Source: Hippasteria phrygiana (lineage: Eukaryota; Echinodermata; Asteroidea; Valvatida; Goniasteridae). From it: a DNA stretch of 64,000 nucleotides. This document shows positions 36,301 to 44,035 of the stretch, in pieces. A model generated the notes under the pieces. The model made no database searches and was not told the origin of the DNA. It was given only the letters and a program-made list of their open reading frames with translations. Both the position numbers and the translations under genes were made by a program. Within the stretch, counting starts at the first letter, position 1, and the number at the start of each line of letters is the position of its first letter. The stretch lies in assembly GCA_037893225.1 (NCBI GenBank), contig JAZGUH010000488.1, positions 1,326,692 through 1,390,691 on the forward strand, in the 5' to 3' direction.

Positions 36301-37554
36301 CACAATTGGAGCCTCCAAGATAATGTGTCCCTTTCAATTAACACCATGTTGGATCTATATTGATTTTCTTTAACAGACTTTTATAGAATTAAATACACTA
36401 TAGACAACTTTGTTCCTCACAACTGCATTCACCACTGGAGAACAGGGTCATGGATCTTGATTTGTTTGCCATATTTAAGGTAATGCTTTATATTGTGACG
36501 TTACGGCCCTCGGGCGGAAGAGAGAACTCGGTGAGGGCGCTCTCGTCCTCCTCGCGGCGTGGCGCGGACGGCACACCGGAGGGTCTCTGAGCGGCTAGAG
36601 ACGCGTCCGTTGGGATGGATACCGTCCCAGTATTGGACAGGTAGAAACTGGGCCCGGGTCACGTTACCTGCCGGGTCTTTAATTGAATGACAATGACCTC
36701 ACACTCAACAACCAATAAGAAACAGGCTGGAAGACACCATATGACGTGTAAGAAACTCAACGTGTACTGGTTTATTCACTCTACTTTTCTAGTAGCTGTC
36801 AACAGAGGGCGTTCCTTGATTTGAATTACCAGAGGGCTGCGTAACCACGATACAGTCAGTAGTGAAAAACCCACCATAAACATCGAGAACCCAGGGTTTA
36901 CCACAAGCGTAATTTTAGTCTTACGTAAGCTTAAGAGGCTAATTCATGGGTGTCGCCCCTCGCAGCAGCCTGCAAGAGTCACGGCAACAAGCCCCATTAA
37001 CGACCGTGGGCTCCTTTAAAAGGTACCCTTACCGCACAACCAATATAGCCAGACCCTCAACTCACCTGCTCTACGCCGCACTACTGCTAATAACACCCGT
37101 CGCTCTATGCAAGTGCAACAAAAAAGTGTTCGTAATCTCGCCCAATACAAGACAAGACCGCTTTAACTAGGCTTATGCGCTGCCTTTTATAGCCTCGCGG
37201 CCTGCATTCGCTGTGCACTGAACGTGCGCTTGCATAATGTGTGCTGCACGTGGCTAGAACGGTGACCTCTGCCGTCCAATCACGTCGCGCTATGCGAGGC
37301 TACGCACTCTGCCTGCTGTATGACACTGCCCCTATACGCTGTGCTATGCGTGCCTATGCCATATCTTTAACTTTAGTCGTTAAAGTGCTACCTTTAATAT
37401 ATATTTGTGTCTAGCTGCACTATCACGGCTGTAAACAACTCACCTCACGAGTCGGCTCTGATTTGTGTTGAATCTTGTCCAATGCAATTTGCCGGATAGA
37501 CGTTGTATGGTCGTAAAGGTTTAGCCGAACATGCGGTGTCTCGAAGAACTCCAT
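18266..37554 (-). CDS. Ornithine-decarboxylase-like gene (ODC/antizyme-inhibitor family), nine exons, 3' end missing
   Basis: Minus-strand exons at 37554-37444, 35036-34940, 34103-34027, 31732-31560, 30863-30729, 26330-26165, 24816-24642, 18724-18600 and 18392-18266 have GT-AG borders and compatible phases, with one continuous frame. In mouse ODC numbering the visible key residues are: K69 kept (AVKCN), D88 kept (FDCAS), H197 and S200 kept (FHVGS), the glycine loop kept (DIGGGFPG), E274 kept, R277 replaced by T (AEPGTF), D332 replaced by V (LNVG), C360 kept, D361 replaced by H (WGPTCH). Cofactor binding is thus largely preserved while the two acidic residues that hold ornithine are lost. It may be an antizyme-inhibitor-like protein or a decarboxylase of another amino acid. 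The last exon, which should carry the AYT...FN motif, was not found. 173-bp and 135-bp exons agree with my memory of vertebrate ODC exon sizes. Confidence 0.88.
18600..18724 (-). CDS. ODC-like exon 8, substrate Asp-332 replaced
   Basis: 125 bp, phase 1 start after acceptor TTCTAG. It encodes RSDQSIWMYYLNVGRFNAF... to ELLELQ. The family motif YYVNDGVYGSFN appears as YYLNVGRFNAFT, so the aspartate that binds the ornithine side chain is a valine. Confidence 0.88.
19185..19433. mobile_element. MITE with GGGCCCAATTTCATGGCTCT ends
   Basis: The two ends are near-perfect inverted repeats (GGGYCCAATTTCATGGCTCT). The internal 200 bp also folds back around gttagcg motifs. No coding capacity. Target duplication not clear. 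Confidence 0.75.
19802..20002 (+). other. Doubtful exon-like open frame
   Basis: A frame from ATG 19802 ends at a good splice-donor-like string, CTGCGG/GTAAGC. The frame at 20241-20372 and the one at 21050-21286 lie downstream on the same strand. They could belong to one small gene inside the ODC-like intron, but no family is recognised and the phases were not proved. Confidence 0.2.
21050..21286 (+). CDS. Small hypothetical protein in ODC-like intron 7
   Basis: 78 codons from ATG (MADTRNENETESTKLKC) to TGA, with a hydrophilic N-terminus and a helical part (SWTKFLESVLIWKDLGGKSAEIARCF). Amino-acid composition looks more protein-like than the neighbouring chance frames. I do not recognise the family. 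It lies antisense within the intron between exons 7 and 8. Confidence 0.3.
   Translation: MADTRNENETESTKLKCYAHLSEVFEDIKPITETSWTKFLESVLIWKDLGGKSAEIARCFIADHDGSDSIIGTLKKQS
21690..21775 (+). repeat. tRNA-like SINE fragment
   Basis: It contains a B-box GGGTTCGAATTCC with an A-box-like GATATAGCCTAGGGA about 55 bp upstream. The cloverleaf is not intact. Confidence 0.4.
21861..24000. other. No gene recognised
   Basis: AT-rich intron sequence of the ODC-like gene. Contains a poly-C run at 22578-22591 and a G/T-rich tract at 23340-23385. No coding or RNA feature supported. Confidence 0.5.
24000..24062 (-). repeat. tRNA-like SINE fragment
   Basis: Minus strand shows GTCGCAGGTTCGAATCCC, a perfect B-box with T-arm pairing, but no convincing A-box at the right distance. 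Confidence 0.4.
24150..24230. repeat. Degenerate CCCTAA-like array
   Basis: aaccctaaccctaccccaaa and following bases look like imperfect telomere-type hexamers (CCCTAA) over about 70 bp. Probably a low-complexity part of a repeat. Confidence 0.45.
24430..24503 (+). repeat. tRNA-derived SINE or tRNA pseudogene
   Basis: The D-arm and A-box are well kept (GATAGCTCAGTTAATAGAGC), and AAGTTCAAATCCCGCTCC follows at the right spacing as a T-arm. The acceptor stem and anticodon arm are damaged, so a working tRNA is unlikely. Confidence 0.55.
24642..24816 (-). CDS. ODC-like exon 7, EPGR motif changed to EPGT
   Basis: 175 bp. It encodes FAEAVRETLEECFPKSSGV... to DDEDG. The AEPG motif is followed by TF instead of RY, so the arginine that contacts the cofactor phosphate in ODC is gone; vertebrate antizyme inhibitors also differ at this point. 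Confidence 0.93.
25095..25256. mobile_element. 162-bp MITE, TA target
   Basis: Inverted ends AAGCCCGGTTCATACTTCAT, followed by repeated gcgaatgcgaatg; TA flanks both sides (25093-25094, 25257-25258). TA suggests a Tc1/mariner-type target, but the class is uncertain. Confidence 0.75.
25313..25545. repeat. Foldback of TCGCAGATTTCTGCGA units
   Basis: Outer arms acatcaaacatcgcagattt and its complement enclose many copies of the small palindrome cgcagatttctgcg in both orientations. No gene. Confidence 0.75.
26165..26330 (-). CDS. ODC-like exon 6, cofactor His and Gly loop
   Basis: 166 bp. It encodes FHVGSQSNDPKYY... DIGGGFPG... ITFDK. It holds the histidine stacked on the cofactor ring and the glycine-rich phosphate loop. 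Acceptor TTTTTAG, donor AAG/GTACTG. In the mouse and human gene I believe this stretch is split between two exons. Confidence 0.93.
26880..28015. repeat. Dispersed repeat copy (inverted relative to 58.4 kb), interrupted
   Basis: 26880-27235 and 27895-28015 match the reverse complement of 58375-58925: shared strings include ttcatgaaatcagtact, cttttctagaatac and gggttgtttgatttaaat. The middle part (27236-27894, with poly-G at about 27575-27640) is absent from the other copy. The right edge carries a small gatttaaatcat tandem array (27940-28008). Confidence 0.75.
28013..30010. repeat. TGACGTCA-rich repeat, two similar blocks
   Basis: Blocks at 28013-28420 and 29605-30000 share runs such as acctattacaaaaagaattt and catgttccgttgacga, and both contain many copies of gatgacgtcatcatgacgtca. 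A 29250-29460 block is a third, weaker copy. These sites resemble the CRE core but are part of the repeat. Confidence 0.7.
28736..29010. repeat. 12-bp GC-rich satellite (CGCGCCGCGTGT)n
   Basis: About 22 nearly perfect copies of cgcgccgcgtgt inside AT-rich intron DNA. It is very CpG-rich. All reading frames are open because the unit is a multiple of three; these are not genes. Confidence 0.95.
30729..30863 (-). CDS. ODC-like exon 5
   Basis: 135 bp. It encodes LVLRIVCED... to LQIIGV; R of LVLRI corresponds to the conserved R154 of ODC. Donor GAG/GTAAGA. Confidence 0.9.
31560..31732 (-). CDS. ODC-like exon 4, antizyme-binding region
   Basis: 173 bp. It encodes KEIQTVLDLGASPDDIIYAH... to VYPDA. 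This is the part of ODC that contains the antizyme-binding segment (here ESHLRFAREKGVRLMTFD). Acceptor TTCAAAG, donor A/GTAAGT. Confidence 0.92.
32480..32590. mobile_element. Small MITE-like inverted repeat
   Basis: Arms cgcccctttacgtatacaccaa and the complement of ttggtcaatacatttaggggcg, with acagccgcg / cgcggctgt inside. About 105 bp. Confidence 0.6.
32617..34010. mobile_element. TIR transposon carrying a THAP ORF, TTAA flanks
   Basis: Ends are AGAGGAACTAAAACGGCAA and its exact complement, with TTAA at 32613-32616 and 34011-34014. Inside is one THAP-domain ORF on the minus strand and no recognisable transposase core. TTAA would fit a piggyBac-like target, but the termini do not start CCC, so the class is uncertain. 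The right end lies 12 bp from the exon 3 splice donor. Confidence 0.72.
33294..33641 (-). CDS. THAP-type zinc-finger protein
   Basis: 115 codons if begun at the second Met (MPRSCVVGGC), the usual THAP start; an upstream Met at 33683 is possible. The domain shows the C-x4-C pair at the start, LLRFPVL, RRQWVRFV, and the C-x2-H pair in KICAEHF, then a GAIPTLG end like the AVPTIF box. THAP domains bind DNA and are often taken from P-type transposons. The tail after the domain is Arg/Ala-rich and may read into an intron. It is antisense-free: same strand as the ODC-like gene whose intron it occupies. Confidence 0.72.
   Translation of the reverse strand: MPRSCVVGGCTRNSDKNPDLTLLRFPVLNGVQRRQWVRFVDNTISDFGLSKWSKICAEHFAKDCIDDSVSMKTQLGLKAQFRLKAGAIPTLGTEHSNRAPDSRAAPRRRCLRLPS
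34027..34103 (-). CDS. ODC-like exon 3, cofactor lysine
   Basis: 77 bp, too short for an ORF list. It encodes AVKCNPDP... to FDCASK. The lysine of VKCN is the residue that binds pyridoxal phosphate in ODC. Acceptor CTGCAG, donor GTAAGA; phases fit exons 2 and 4. The THAP-bearing transposon ends 12 bp beyond the donor. Confidence 0.9.
34774..34929. mobile_element. MITE with GGCCGTGTCC ends
   Basis: Inverted ends GGCCGTGTCC / GGTAACGGCC enclose a (GGCTAC)n run. TTA at the left and TGA at the right could be a drifted Harbinger-type TWA duplication. It stops 10 bp from the donor of exon 2. Confidence 0.65.
34940..35036 (-). CDS. ODC-like exon 2
   Basis: 97 bp. It encodes DLEDPFIIYDLGDV... to TFYG, the strand leading to the cofactor lysine. 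Acceptor TTTAG, donor G/GTGAAT. A small transposon ends 10 bp beyond the donor. Confidence 0.88.
35040..36433. other. ODC-like intron 1, single-copy part; no gene recognised
   Basis: Ordinary intron sequence between exon 2 and the palindrome boundary. Short ORFs show no family resemblance. Confidence 0.5.
36494..37352 (-). mobile_element. Solo LTR, left-arm copy (5' part deleted)
   Basis: The end CGTCACA and a TATA box (GCTATAAAAGG on the minus strand near 37183-37193) match the complete LTR in the right arm. About 50 bp of LTR start and 300 bp beyond are missing at about 37352, compared with 55170-55517. It is in sense orientation in ODC-like intron 1. Confidence 0.75.
37444..37554 (-). CDS. 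ODC-like exon 1 (coding)
   Basis: 37 codons from ATG 37554-37552, ending CGTGAG before donor GTGAGT, phase 0. The bases just before the ATG (TTTGTTTGATTTAAG) look like a splice acceptor, so an upstream non-coding exon is likely. The exon lies in the left arm of the large palindrome and has a second copy at 54968-55078. Confidence 0.8.
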
Positions 37555-37977
37555 CTTAAATCAAACAAAAGTCTGGCTTAGTAAAGCCAGATTATCAGCC
37601 GACATTCCATTAACTTTAATTCCAGGCAAAAGCAACAACAGCTGAATACCAGTCACAAGCAATAATAGGCTAATCCTGTGTTCACCAACTTGGTTTTGGT
37701 CTCGGGGTCTGCTACCCGGTCGGGCCAGCCCACGTCAGCGAGCGGTCTAATGTTTGAAGGCCGGCGACGTCGATCCGTTTTGGCAGCACACCACCCGGTT
37801 CACACACACACCCAAGCAAGCATTCAGCCCTAACACACCTCGAAGGACGGGGTTAATGACGAAAATAACAGGGGACGGACACAAATAATGCAGAGCCAGT
37901 CTTCTTTATTCCTACACCCCGCGCCTTCATAAAGGCGCTTCTCCACAATTCTACGTCTCGCAAAGCTCACGTTTAAT

Positions 37978-40597
37978 TAGTGTTCATTCGTTTTGAACGT
38001 ACACAGGACAGTCATTTACGTCTCAACCAATAAAATGCCTTGCTTTTAAACGCTCCGCCCACTGTTACTGCCCACCGTGACCGTCCACTACCTTACCTTT
38101 ATTATTCAAATTGTACAGCGCTTGTAGTAATTATAATAACAGGGCAAGAGGATTTCAACTCGCCATCAGTACAAAAATCAGAATAACATAATAGAATTCT
38201 ACGCGGCAGGGTCTCGAACAGTGAGATGGAGTTGTGTACTGTATTGCGACTACTGGACATCATGACTTGATAAAGGAATGCATTTGAAACGTAACCCTGG
38301 GTAATTATAATGACTATTCAATCTCATGTTGATATTTTTCAAAAACATTTGTCTACCATTTCCCTATAACAATAAAAGTAAATACAAATCAATCTATCTT
38401 ACAGTAACATGTACACTGTCATCGGAATCCTATTTCTTTAATCTCTGCCAAAAAATGTTATCAACAATATCACATGTATTACGAATAACTAATTATAAAT
38501 GTTGTCTTGACTTAAGACCGAAACGGAGGTCAGCTAATTTGTTTAGTAAATTGTTGGTCTAAGTAGGGGTAGGGTCGCTACTTAGACTTACAATAGAAAC
38601 AGTACGTATGGTTTGAAAGGGTTAGGTAGGGTACCGTCAGTCTTTAGAATTTGGAACGCAAGAAAACAAGGCTAAGGCGGGGTATACGATCACTATACTT
38701 AGACTTACAATAGAAACAGTACGTAGGATTTGACAGGCTGAGGTAGGGTACCGTCAGTCTTTAGAATTTGGAACGCAAGAAAACAATAAGGCCAAGGCGG
38801 GGTATACGGTCACTACTTAGACTTACAATAGAAACTGCGTAGGATCTAAAAGGTTTATAGGTAGGGTACCATATTCATAAAAAGCAATGCATTTGAAACG
38901 CAAGGAAATGTTAGGGTTAACCCTTGTGCTATTTAATAGGTCAAAATCAGTCAAAATTTCCTTCCACCTCCCCTGCCTATACTTTGTACACAGACAGGGT
39001 CAGATTACATGTGGTTTGTACATGTGGCAGAAGGGTCACAAACAATCACCTTGACTGATTTTGACCCATACAACAACATGGCTCAGAATGCATGTTTGCA
39101 TAGGAGGGTTTTAAATTAAGGTAGACTATGGCCGGTATAGAATTAGAACGGTACTTAAGCTTTACAAAGGCTTGCTAAGGGTATTTTCAGTATTCAGAAA
39201 CAGCACGACATTGGGAAATACAAAAATAAATAAAAGCCAACAAGTACTGTCACTCTGGCAGACAGACTAATAACGTGGGGCACGAAATGGGACACGCTCG
39301 GCAGATAAATGCGAGGATGAGCATCAATGATGAGGAGAGGGCACTGGCGGCGGAACGGGGGGGGGGGGAATTCCCTCCCCCCCCCCCCCCCCCCCACACT
39401 TTTCTACTTGGGGGAAATCCCCCAACACTTTTGGCAGTTCCGCATAAATATAAACATAGAAAAAAAGAAGCCGACCGGCGCTGCTTTGGCCATCCCACTT
39501 TCAAAAATGTTCCGCCACCTGTGAGAGGGCACTTGTTCTGAATGCTTATCGCCTCAATGGCCTCGTTGGGCCCTTGTTAACCACGTCACTTGAAAATGCT
39601 GACCTCAACCCCCACCCTGACCCCTACCCCGACCTTCTCCACCCAACCCTGACCACCCCTCACCCCCACCACCACCCCAGATCCCCACCCTGACACCCAG
39701 CCTGACACACACCCACCCATACCACCTCCGCCCCAAACCAGTACTGCTGCAGTAAGCCTGCAGTGTAGGCATCACATTTCACACACATTTTAATTAATAA
39801 TCATATTGTAGGACCATTTTAGTCGACATTTTTCTCTAAATGCCTAAATGTTTCAAGGACCTTGAAATATTAAAATTAGCAACGACACTGTATAACCTTG
39901 ATAGAATTTACAGTAAACAAATGTTATGTATGTACCCATATGTTGAACATATTTCTGGAAACTACATACTGTTTGGATTGACCCAAAATGTACTAAACAA
40001 AATTAGCTGGCCTCCGTTCTGGTCTTAAATAAGATCTTCATCAAAGACAACATTTATAATTATTTATTCATAATCCTACATGTGATATTGTTGATAACAA
40101 TTCTTTATTTCTATTTGTTTCATTTTTGGCGGAGATTAAAGAAATACGATTCCGATGAAAGTATATATATATATGTAGGATTGTTTTGTATTTACTTTTA
40201 TTGGTAAAACAAAAATGGTAAATACACTTTTTTGAAATTTTTTAACATGAGATAGAGTAGTGCACTAAAGTGACCCCATGTAGTATTTGAAATGCATTCT
40301 TTATCAAGTCATATAACGTCCAGTAGGAAATATACAGTACACAACTCTATTTCACTGTTCCAGACGCTGCCGAGTAGAATTATCTTTTGTTATTCTGATT
40401 TTTGTACCGATGACGAGTTGAAATCCTCTTGCCCTGTTATTATAATTAGTACAAGCACTGTGTAATTTGAATAATAAAGGTAAGGTAGTGGACGGTCATG
40501 GTGGGCAGTAACAGTGGGCGGAGCGTTATAAGCAAGGCATTGTATTGGCTGAGACGTAAATTATCGTCCTGTGTACGTTTAAAACGAATGAACACTA
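37978..40597. mobile_element. Element with about 570-bp terminal inverted repeats, left-arm copy
   Basis: The ends TAGTGTTCATTCGTTTT and the complement are inverted over 37978-38546 and 39988-40597. The inside has three tandem copies of a 120-bp unit (38576-38850, containing agtacgtatggtttgaaagg or its variants), poly-G/C at 39358-39392, and no transposase. The same element is in the right arm at 50530-54511, so it was present before the inverted duplication. Confidence 0.8.
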
Positions 40598-40663
40598 ATA
40601 CAACGAATGTGGCTTACTGATTCGTTAAGGTTTCAAGAATCGGCAATCACTGAATGAACCAAT

Positions 40664-40669
40664 TACCAG
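40664..40669. repeat. Target site duplication TACCAG, left
   Basis: Direct repeat of 50116-50121, immediately outside the AGTAGTATA terminus. Six bases is the duplication size known for Polinton integrase. Confidence 0.85.
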
Positions 40670-40875
40670 AGTAGTATATACGGAGCCAGTGAGACCCCTA
40701 TTGGCGGTGCTGCCTCGAATTGCGGCGCCACCGCCTCGAGGCGCGGTGCTGGCGGTGCTGCTGGAGCTGCCTCCCTCATTTGGCGGTGCAGCTGGCGCAT
40801 AGCTCTTTCACCTTCTGCACCGCCTCCGAGAGTGGTGCCGGATTGTGTGTGGGTGGGTGTGTCAAAACGTGATGG

Positions 40876-41100
40876 GCTCGATGCCGATTGGTTAATTTAA
40901 AAATAACGGTCGATGCTGATTGGTTGATTAAAATTTGAAGCTCGATGCCGATTGGTTGATTTAAATGTGGCGTTCGGTGCTGATTGGCATGGTTGATTTA
41001 AATTTAACGTTCGATGCTGATTGGTTGATTTAAATGTGGCGTTCGATGCTGATTGGTTGATTTAAATATAACATTCGATGCTGATTGGTTGATTTAAATT
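40876..41100. promoter_or_regulatory. CCAAT-box tandem array, left half
   Basis: Seven copies of a roughly 32-bp unit containing gatgctgattggttgattta; read on the minus strand each has AACCAATCAGCATCGA, a CCAAT box. Two more ATTGG sites follow at about 41290-41310, and a TATA-like caataaaagt at 41351, about 100 bp before the WW/PC4 ATG. CCAAT boxes bind NF-Y; a promoter role is inference. Confidence 0.65.
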
Positions 41101-41452
41101 AAATAAGTATTTTCGAAGTTTGGGAAAAATAGACACCGCAGACGAGGGGTGTTGACGAGTCTGCTGAACGTGTCAAATGTAAATTGCAATGTAGATGACG
41201 TCATAGGTGTGACGTCACGGACAATGGCGCACATATTGTGTAAGGGATGAGGATGTTCCGGACAAGATTAATCTCTGAAACGTATATGCTGCGTTCTGAT
41301 TGGTCGATTGGTAAACAGTAATGGGTTGCTGTGGATACGAGAGGTCGGGGCAATAAAAGTGGGAGCGTTTGAATTCTGGCTGTCACTCGTGTGTCAGCCA
41401 CTGAAGATATCACACTCTCTGCATCAACCAAATTTTATCACGCAATAAAAAG

Positions 41453-42034
41453 ATGGACCCAGCACCAGGACCAAGCGTACCCCCGTCTTCCCCTTCTGGT
41501 GGTTTGGACAAGGGACCGTTTGAGTGTGTGAAGAAATTGACTCACACCCAAGTTAAAAAAGGCTGGCGCGAAGCTTACAGCGCGAGTGAGAAGAGGCCTT
41601 ACTATTACAACATTTACACCCGAGAGAGTCTGTGGTCCATACCTACCTTCCAACCAACGCAACAGGAGGAGAGTCAGGCGGACTCAGGACCCGCACCGGA
41701 CTTGCTGGCAGCTGCCATGGCAGAACTTTCCGGTACAGCGGATTTCACCCAGCCCCCGTTCGTGAAGGGAAAAGGCAAGAAGAGAAAGTTCAGCCCAGAC
41801 CCCAACCAGCGGGAGAACGACAACCAGGCCGTCAGATTTCAAATTGGAGGTGAGCGTTACGTTTATGTCAAGCGTTTCAAGGGCCGTGTGTACGTTAACA
41901 TCAGAGACTATTATTTCAACGAGGACAAAACTAAACTACTGGCAGGAAAGAAGGGGCTGAACCTAACGGCCGTGGAATGGATGAATTTGGCCGATCGGTG
42001 CAAGGCTATCACCGAGGCCATAGACATGGTCTAA
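41453..42034 (+). CDS. WW domain + PC4 (SUB1-like) protein, left half
   Basis: 193 residues. A Pro-rich start is followed by a WW domain (residues about 33-66; W38, YYYN at 50-53, W61, P64), which binds Pro-rich partners such as the RNA polymerase II tail. A basic patch (KGKGKKRKF, about 105-113) looks like a nuclear signal. Residues about 127-189 match the single-stranded-DNA-binding PC4 domain: FQIGGERYVYV, FKGRVYVNIRDYY and the GKKGLNLTAVEW segment. The combination suggests a nuclear transcription or replication factor for the element. An internal splice donor at 41850 allows a second product without PC4 (next entry). The other half has an identical copy. Confidence 0.88.
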   Translation: MDPAPGPSVPPSSPSGGLDKGPFECVKKLTHTQVKKGWREAYSASEKRPYYYNIYTRESLWSIPTFQPTQQEESQADSGPAPDLLAAAMAELSGTADFTQPPFVKGKGKKRKFSPDPNQRENDNQAVRFQIGGERYVYVKRFKGRVYVNIRDYYFNEDKTKLLAGKKGLNLTAVEWMNLADRCKAITEAIDMV

Positions 42035-42568
42035 ATTGATCTTCACAGTGGATATCAACACTTACATTTCCTACTTTTTCTACACACTACAGATTCCACG
42101 AATCAGGACATCGTCGATCGGCGGGCACGGGCGAGAAGACTCACTAAGCGAATTCTGACCAAGCTCATCACGGATGAGATATTCACCATAGTCTACCGGG
42201 CGCAGGAACAGCTGGGCTGCGAGGGATGCGAGGAGGACTGGCCGTGTCAGTGGGACCACGCATGCCTGTTCTTCGGCATGACTCCCGAGAGCTGCCTCGA
42301 TGATTTTCTATCCCAACACTTTGAGGAAGCCATACAATTGCTTGACACGGGGAAATTACTTCCTATATTTTATGCAGTAGCAGCCCTTTTGGGCGCTGGG
42401 TCGTTCGTGGGGGAAGGAATGGACTCGAACACTGAGATAAACTCAACGATTGCAGACATTTTGAATAAGTGGAAGACTGAGCAATCAGATATCGTCATTT
42501 CGTTCTATTCGATGTTTTTCAACAACACCACTGAACTTGTTCAATATACAGTTGATCTCATTGAGTGA
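41453..42568 (+). CDS. Predicted spliced isoform: WW + Cys/His tail, left half
   Basis: Exon 41453-41849 ends GGAG before a strong donor GTGAGC. The acceptor ctactttttctacacactacag ends at 42092. Joining 41849 to 42093 keeps one frame through the ORF ending TGA 42566-42568, about 290 residues. The new tail has a basic helix (RRARARRLTKRILTKL), a Cys/His cluster (CEGCEEDWPCQWDHAC) and a C-terminal part with a hydrophobic segment (LLPIFYAVAALLGAGSF). The 243-bp intron contains nearly the whole PC4 domain, so retention or removal would switch the protein. AATAAA follows at about 42586. This is a prediction; no transcript is available. Confidence 0.68.
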
Positions 42569-44035
42569 CATTTTAAATAACCTAAATAAATTGTTTCCGG
42601 GTTGTAAAATGTTCAAGTCATACCCAATGATCTAAATGGTTGATGTCGCTAATTTTCTCGTTTTCATTTATATTTAGTAAAATAGGTACTTGTAATTGGT
42701 ATTGTTGTTGCTAATGTGGTGGTGGGTAAAGTTTCAAGTTTGACCAAACAAACGAATTAATAAAATGATTGAGGAGAAGAAAAAAGAAATCAGAAATTCT
42801 TTAGTGTGTTCATTTGATGTCTGTTTAAATATAATTATTTAATTAGTAGTCTAACGTTAGTATCAAAATTATATATACAAAAAAACAAACAAACAAAGAA
42901 AATAAAAAACAAACTAACACGGATTTGCTTAAAATATAAAATAATAAAATATTTTTAATGCGGGTAGGCTATATAGGTAAATCAAAGAGTGGTTGTATAA
43001 CCAATGTAATAAATGAACGTACTACTCAAACATATCCGCCTATTCAAGGTTATTCACGTCCGGTGTTGTTCGCAAGATCTTGTTCCTTCCCATTGCCGGC
43101 GTTTTGACTTGGGTGTTTACCATTTCCTGCATTTTGACTAGGTTGTTTATCCCATTTCCTGAGTTTTTTCTTTATCTGTGTGAGACCATGGAGAAGGTCA
43201 GTACAATTATAGGTACGTAATTAGGTGGTATTGATGGGCATGAGGACTATAGATGCTTTTAATCACCCTACTGTATTTTATAAGGTCTACATAGTATAGC
43301 TGGTCTGTATAGTGTAATTAATGATTACATAGTTCATCGATGGGCTCGGGTCAAGGAATTATAATGGAATGGTTTGCTACGGTTTAGTCAGGACATACAT
43401 TCTTTTAATTAAGAGCTCGGAGACTCTGCGTGGCACTTCATATGTGTTGGGGACTGCTTGCAATGAATGCGTGGGTCTGTCGTTCATACTTCAGACAGAG
43501 CGGAACACCATGGGGAAAGGAATACACGGAGTCTAACCTCGATCAGGTAAACCTATTCCATTTTGCCATAAAACTCAAATAAATTCAATATTTGTTCATG
43601 TGTATTCACTCATTTATTTATCGGTACAAACTCTGCCCATTTATTAAAGATTTCCTTATTCGTCAGTTCTATGTTTTTCTTCTTTAACATGGACGAACAT
43701 TATGACAAGTAGTAAATTACATGACACTGTTGCTCCTAAATTTACTTGTTTTACCGGACCGGGAAGTACAAAGTGAGCCATGTAACGGGTTTTAAAGGTA
43801 AGCGTGCTAAAAGTTCACGTAAAAACTAAAACATAAAACATACAATTGAAATAATCAAAGTAGATTACGGAAAAAGCGAAAACTAAAAGTAAAATTTTTA
43901 AGCAAATGTACAAATTAAAAGTAAATTTGTAAAATATACGCTAATGTGATTAGCGTTCAGCATAAGGAAGTAAAATTATAACAATACAACAGTCTTTCTG
44001 AAACTGTTGGTCATTAATCATAACTGTCTTCCTCG
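42569..44035. other. Gap between the convergent genes, left half; no gene recognised
   Basis: 1.47 kb of AT-rich sequence identical to 46750-48216 in the other half apart from one or a few bases. I see only a polyadenylation-type AATAAA near the left end and no coding frame. Confidence 0.6.

Larger units (their letters stand above)
36434..40643. repeat. Outer palindrome, left arm
   Basis: It matches the reverse complement of 50484-57771 with small substitutions and several clean indels. It starts in ODC-like intron 1 and includes a truncated solo LTR, exon 1 and a long-TIR element. The right arm lacks the rest of the ODC-like gene, so the left arm belongs to the original locus. Confidence 0.93.

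Noticed and set aside
36946..37170. ORF MGVAPRSSLQESRQQ in both arms as a gene
   Set aside because: It lies antisense inside the LTR; in the right arm it only becomes long because the LINE frame is joined to it.
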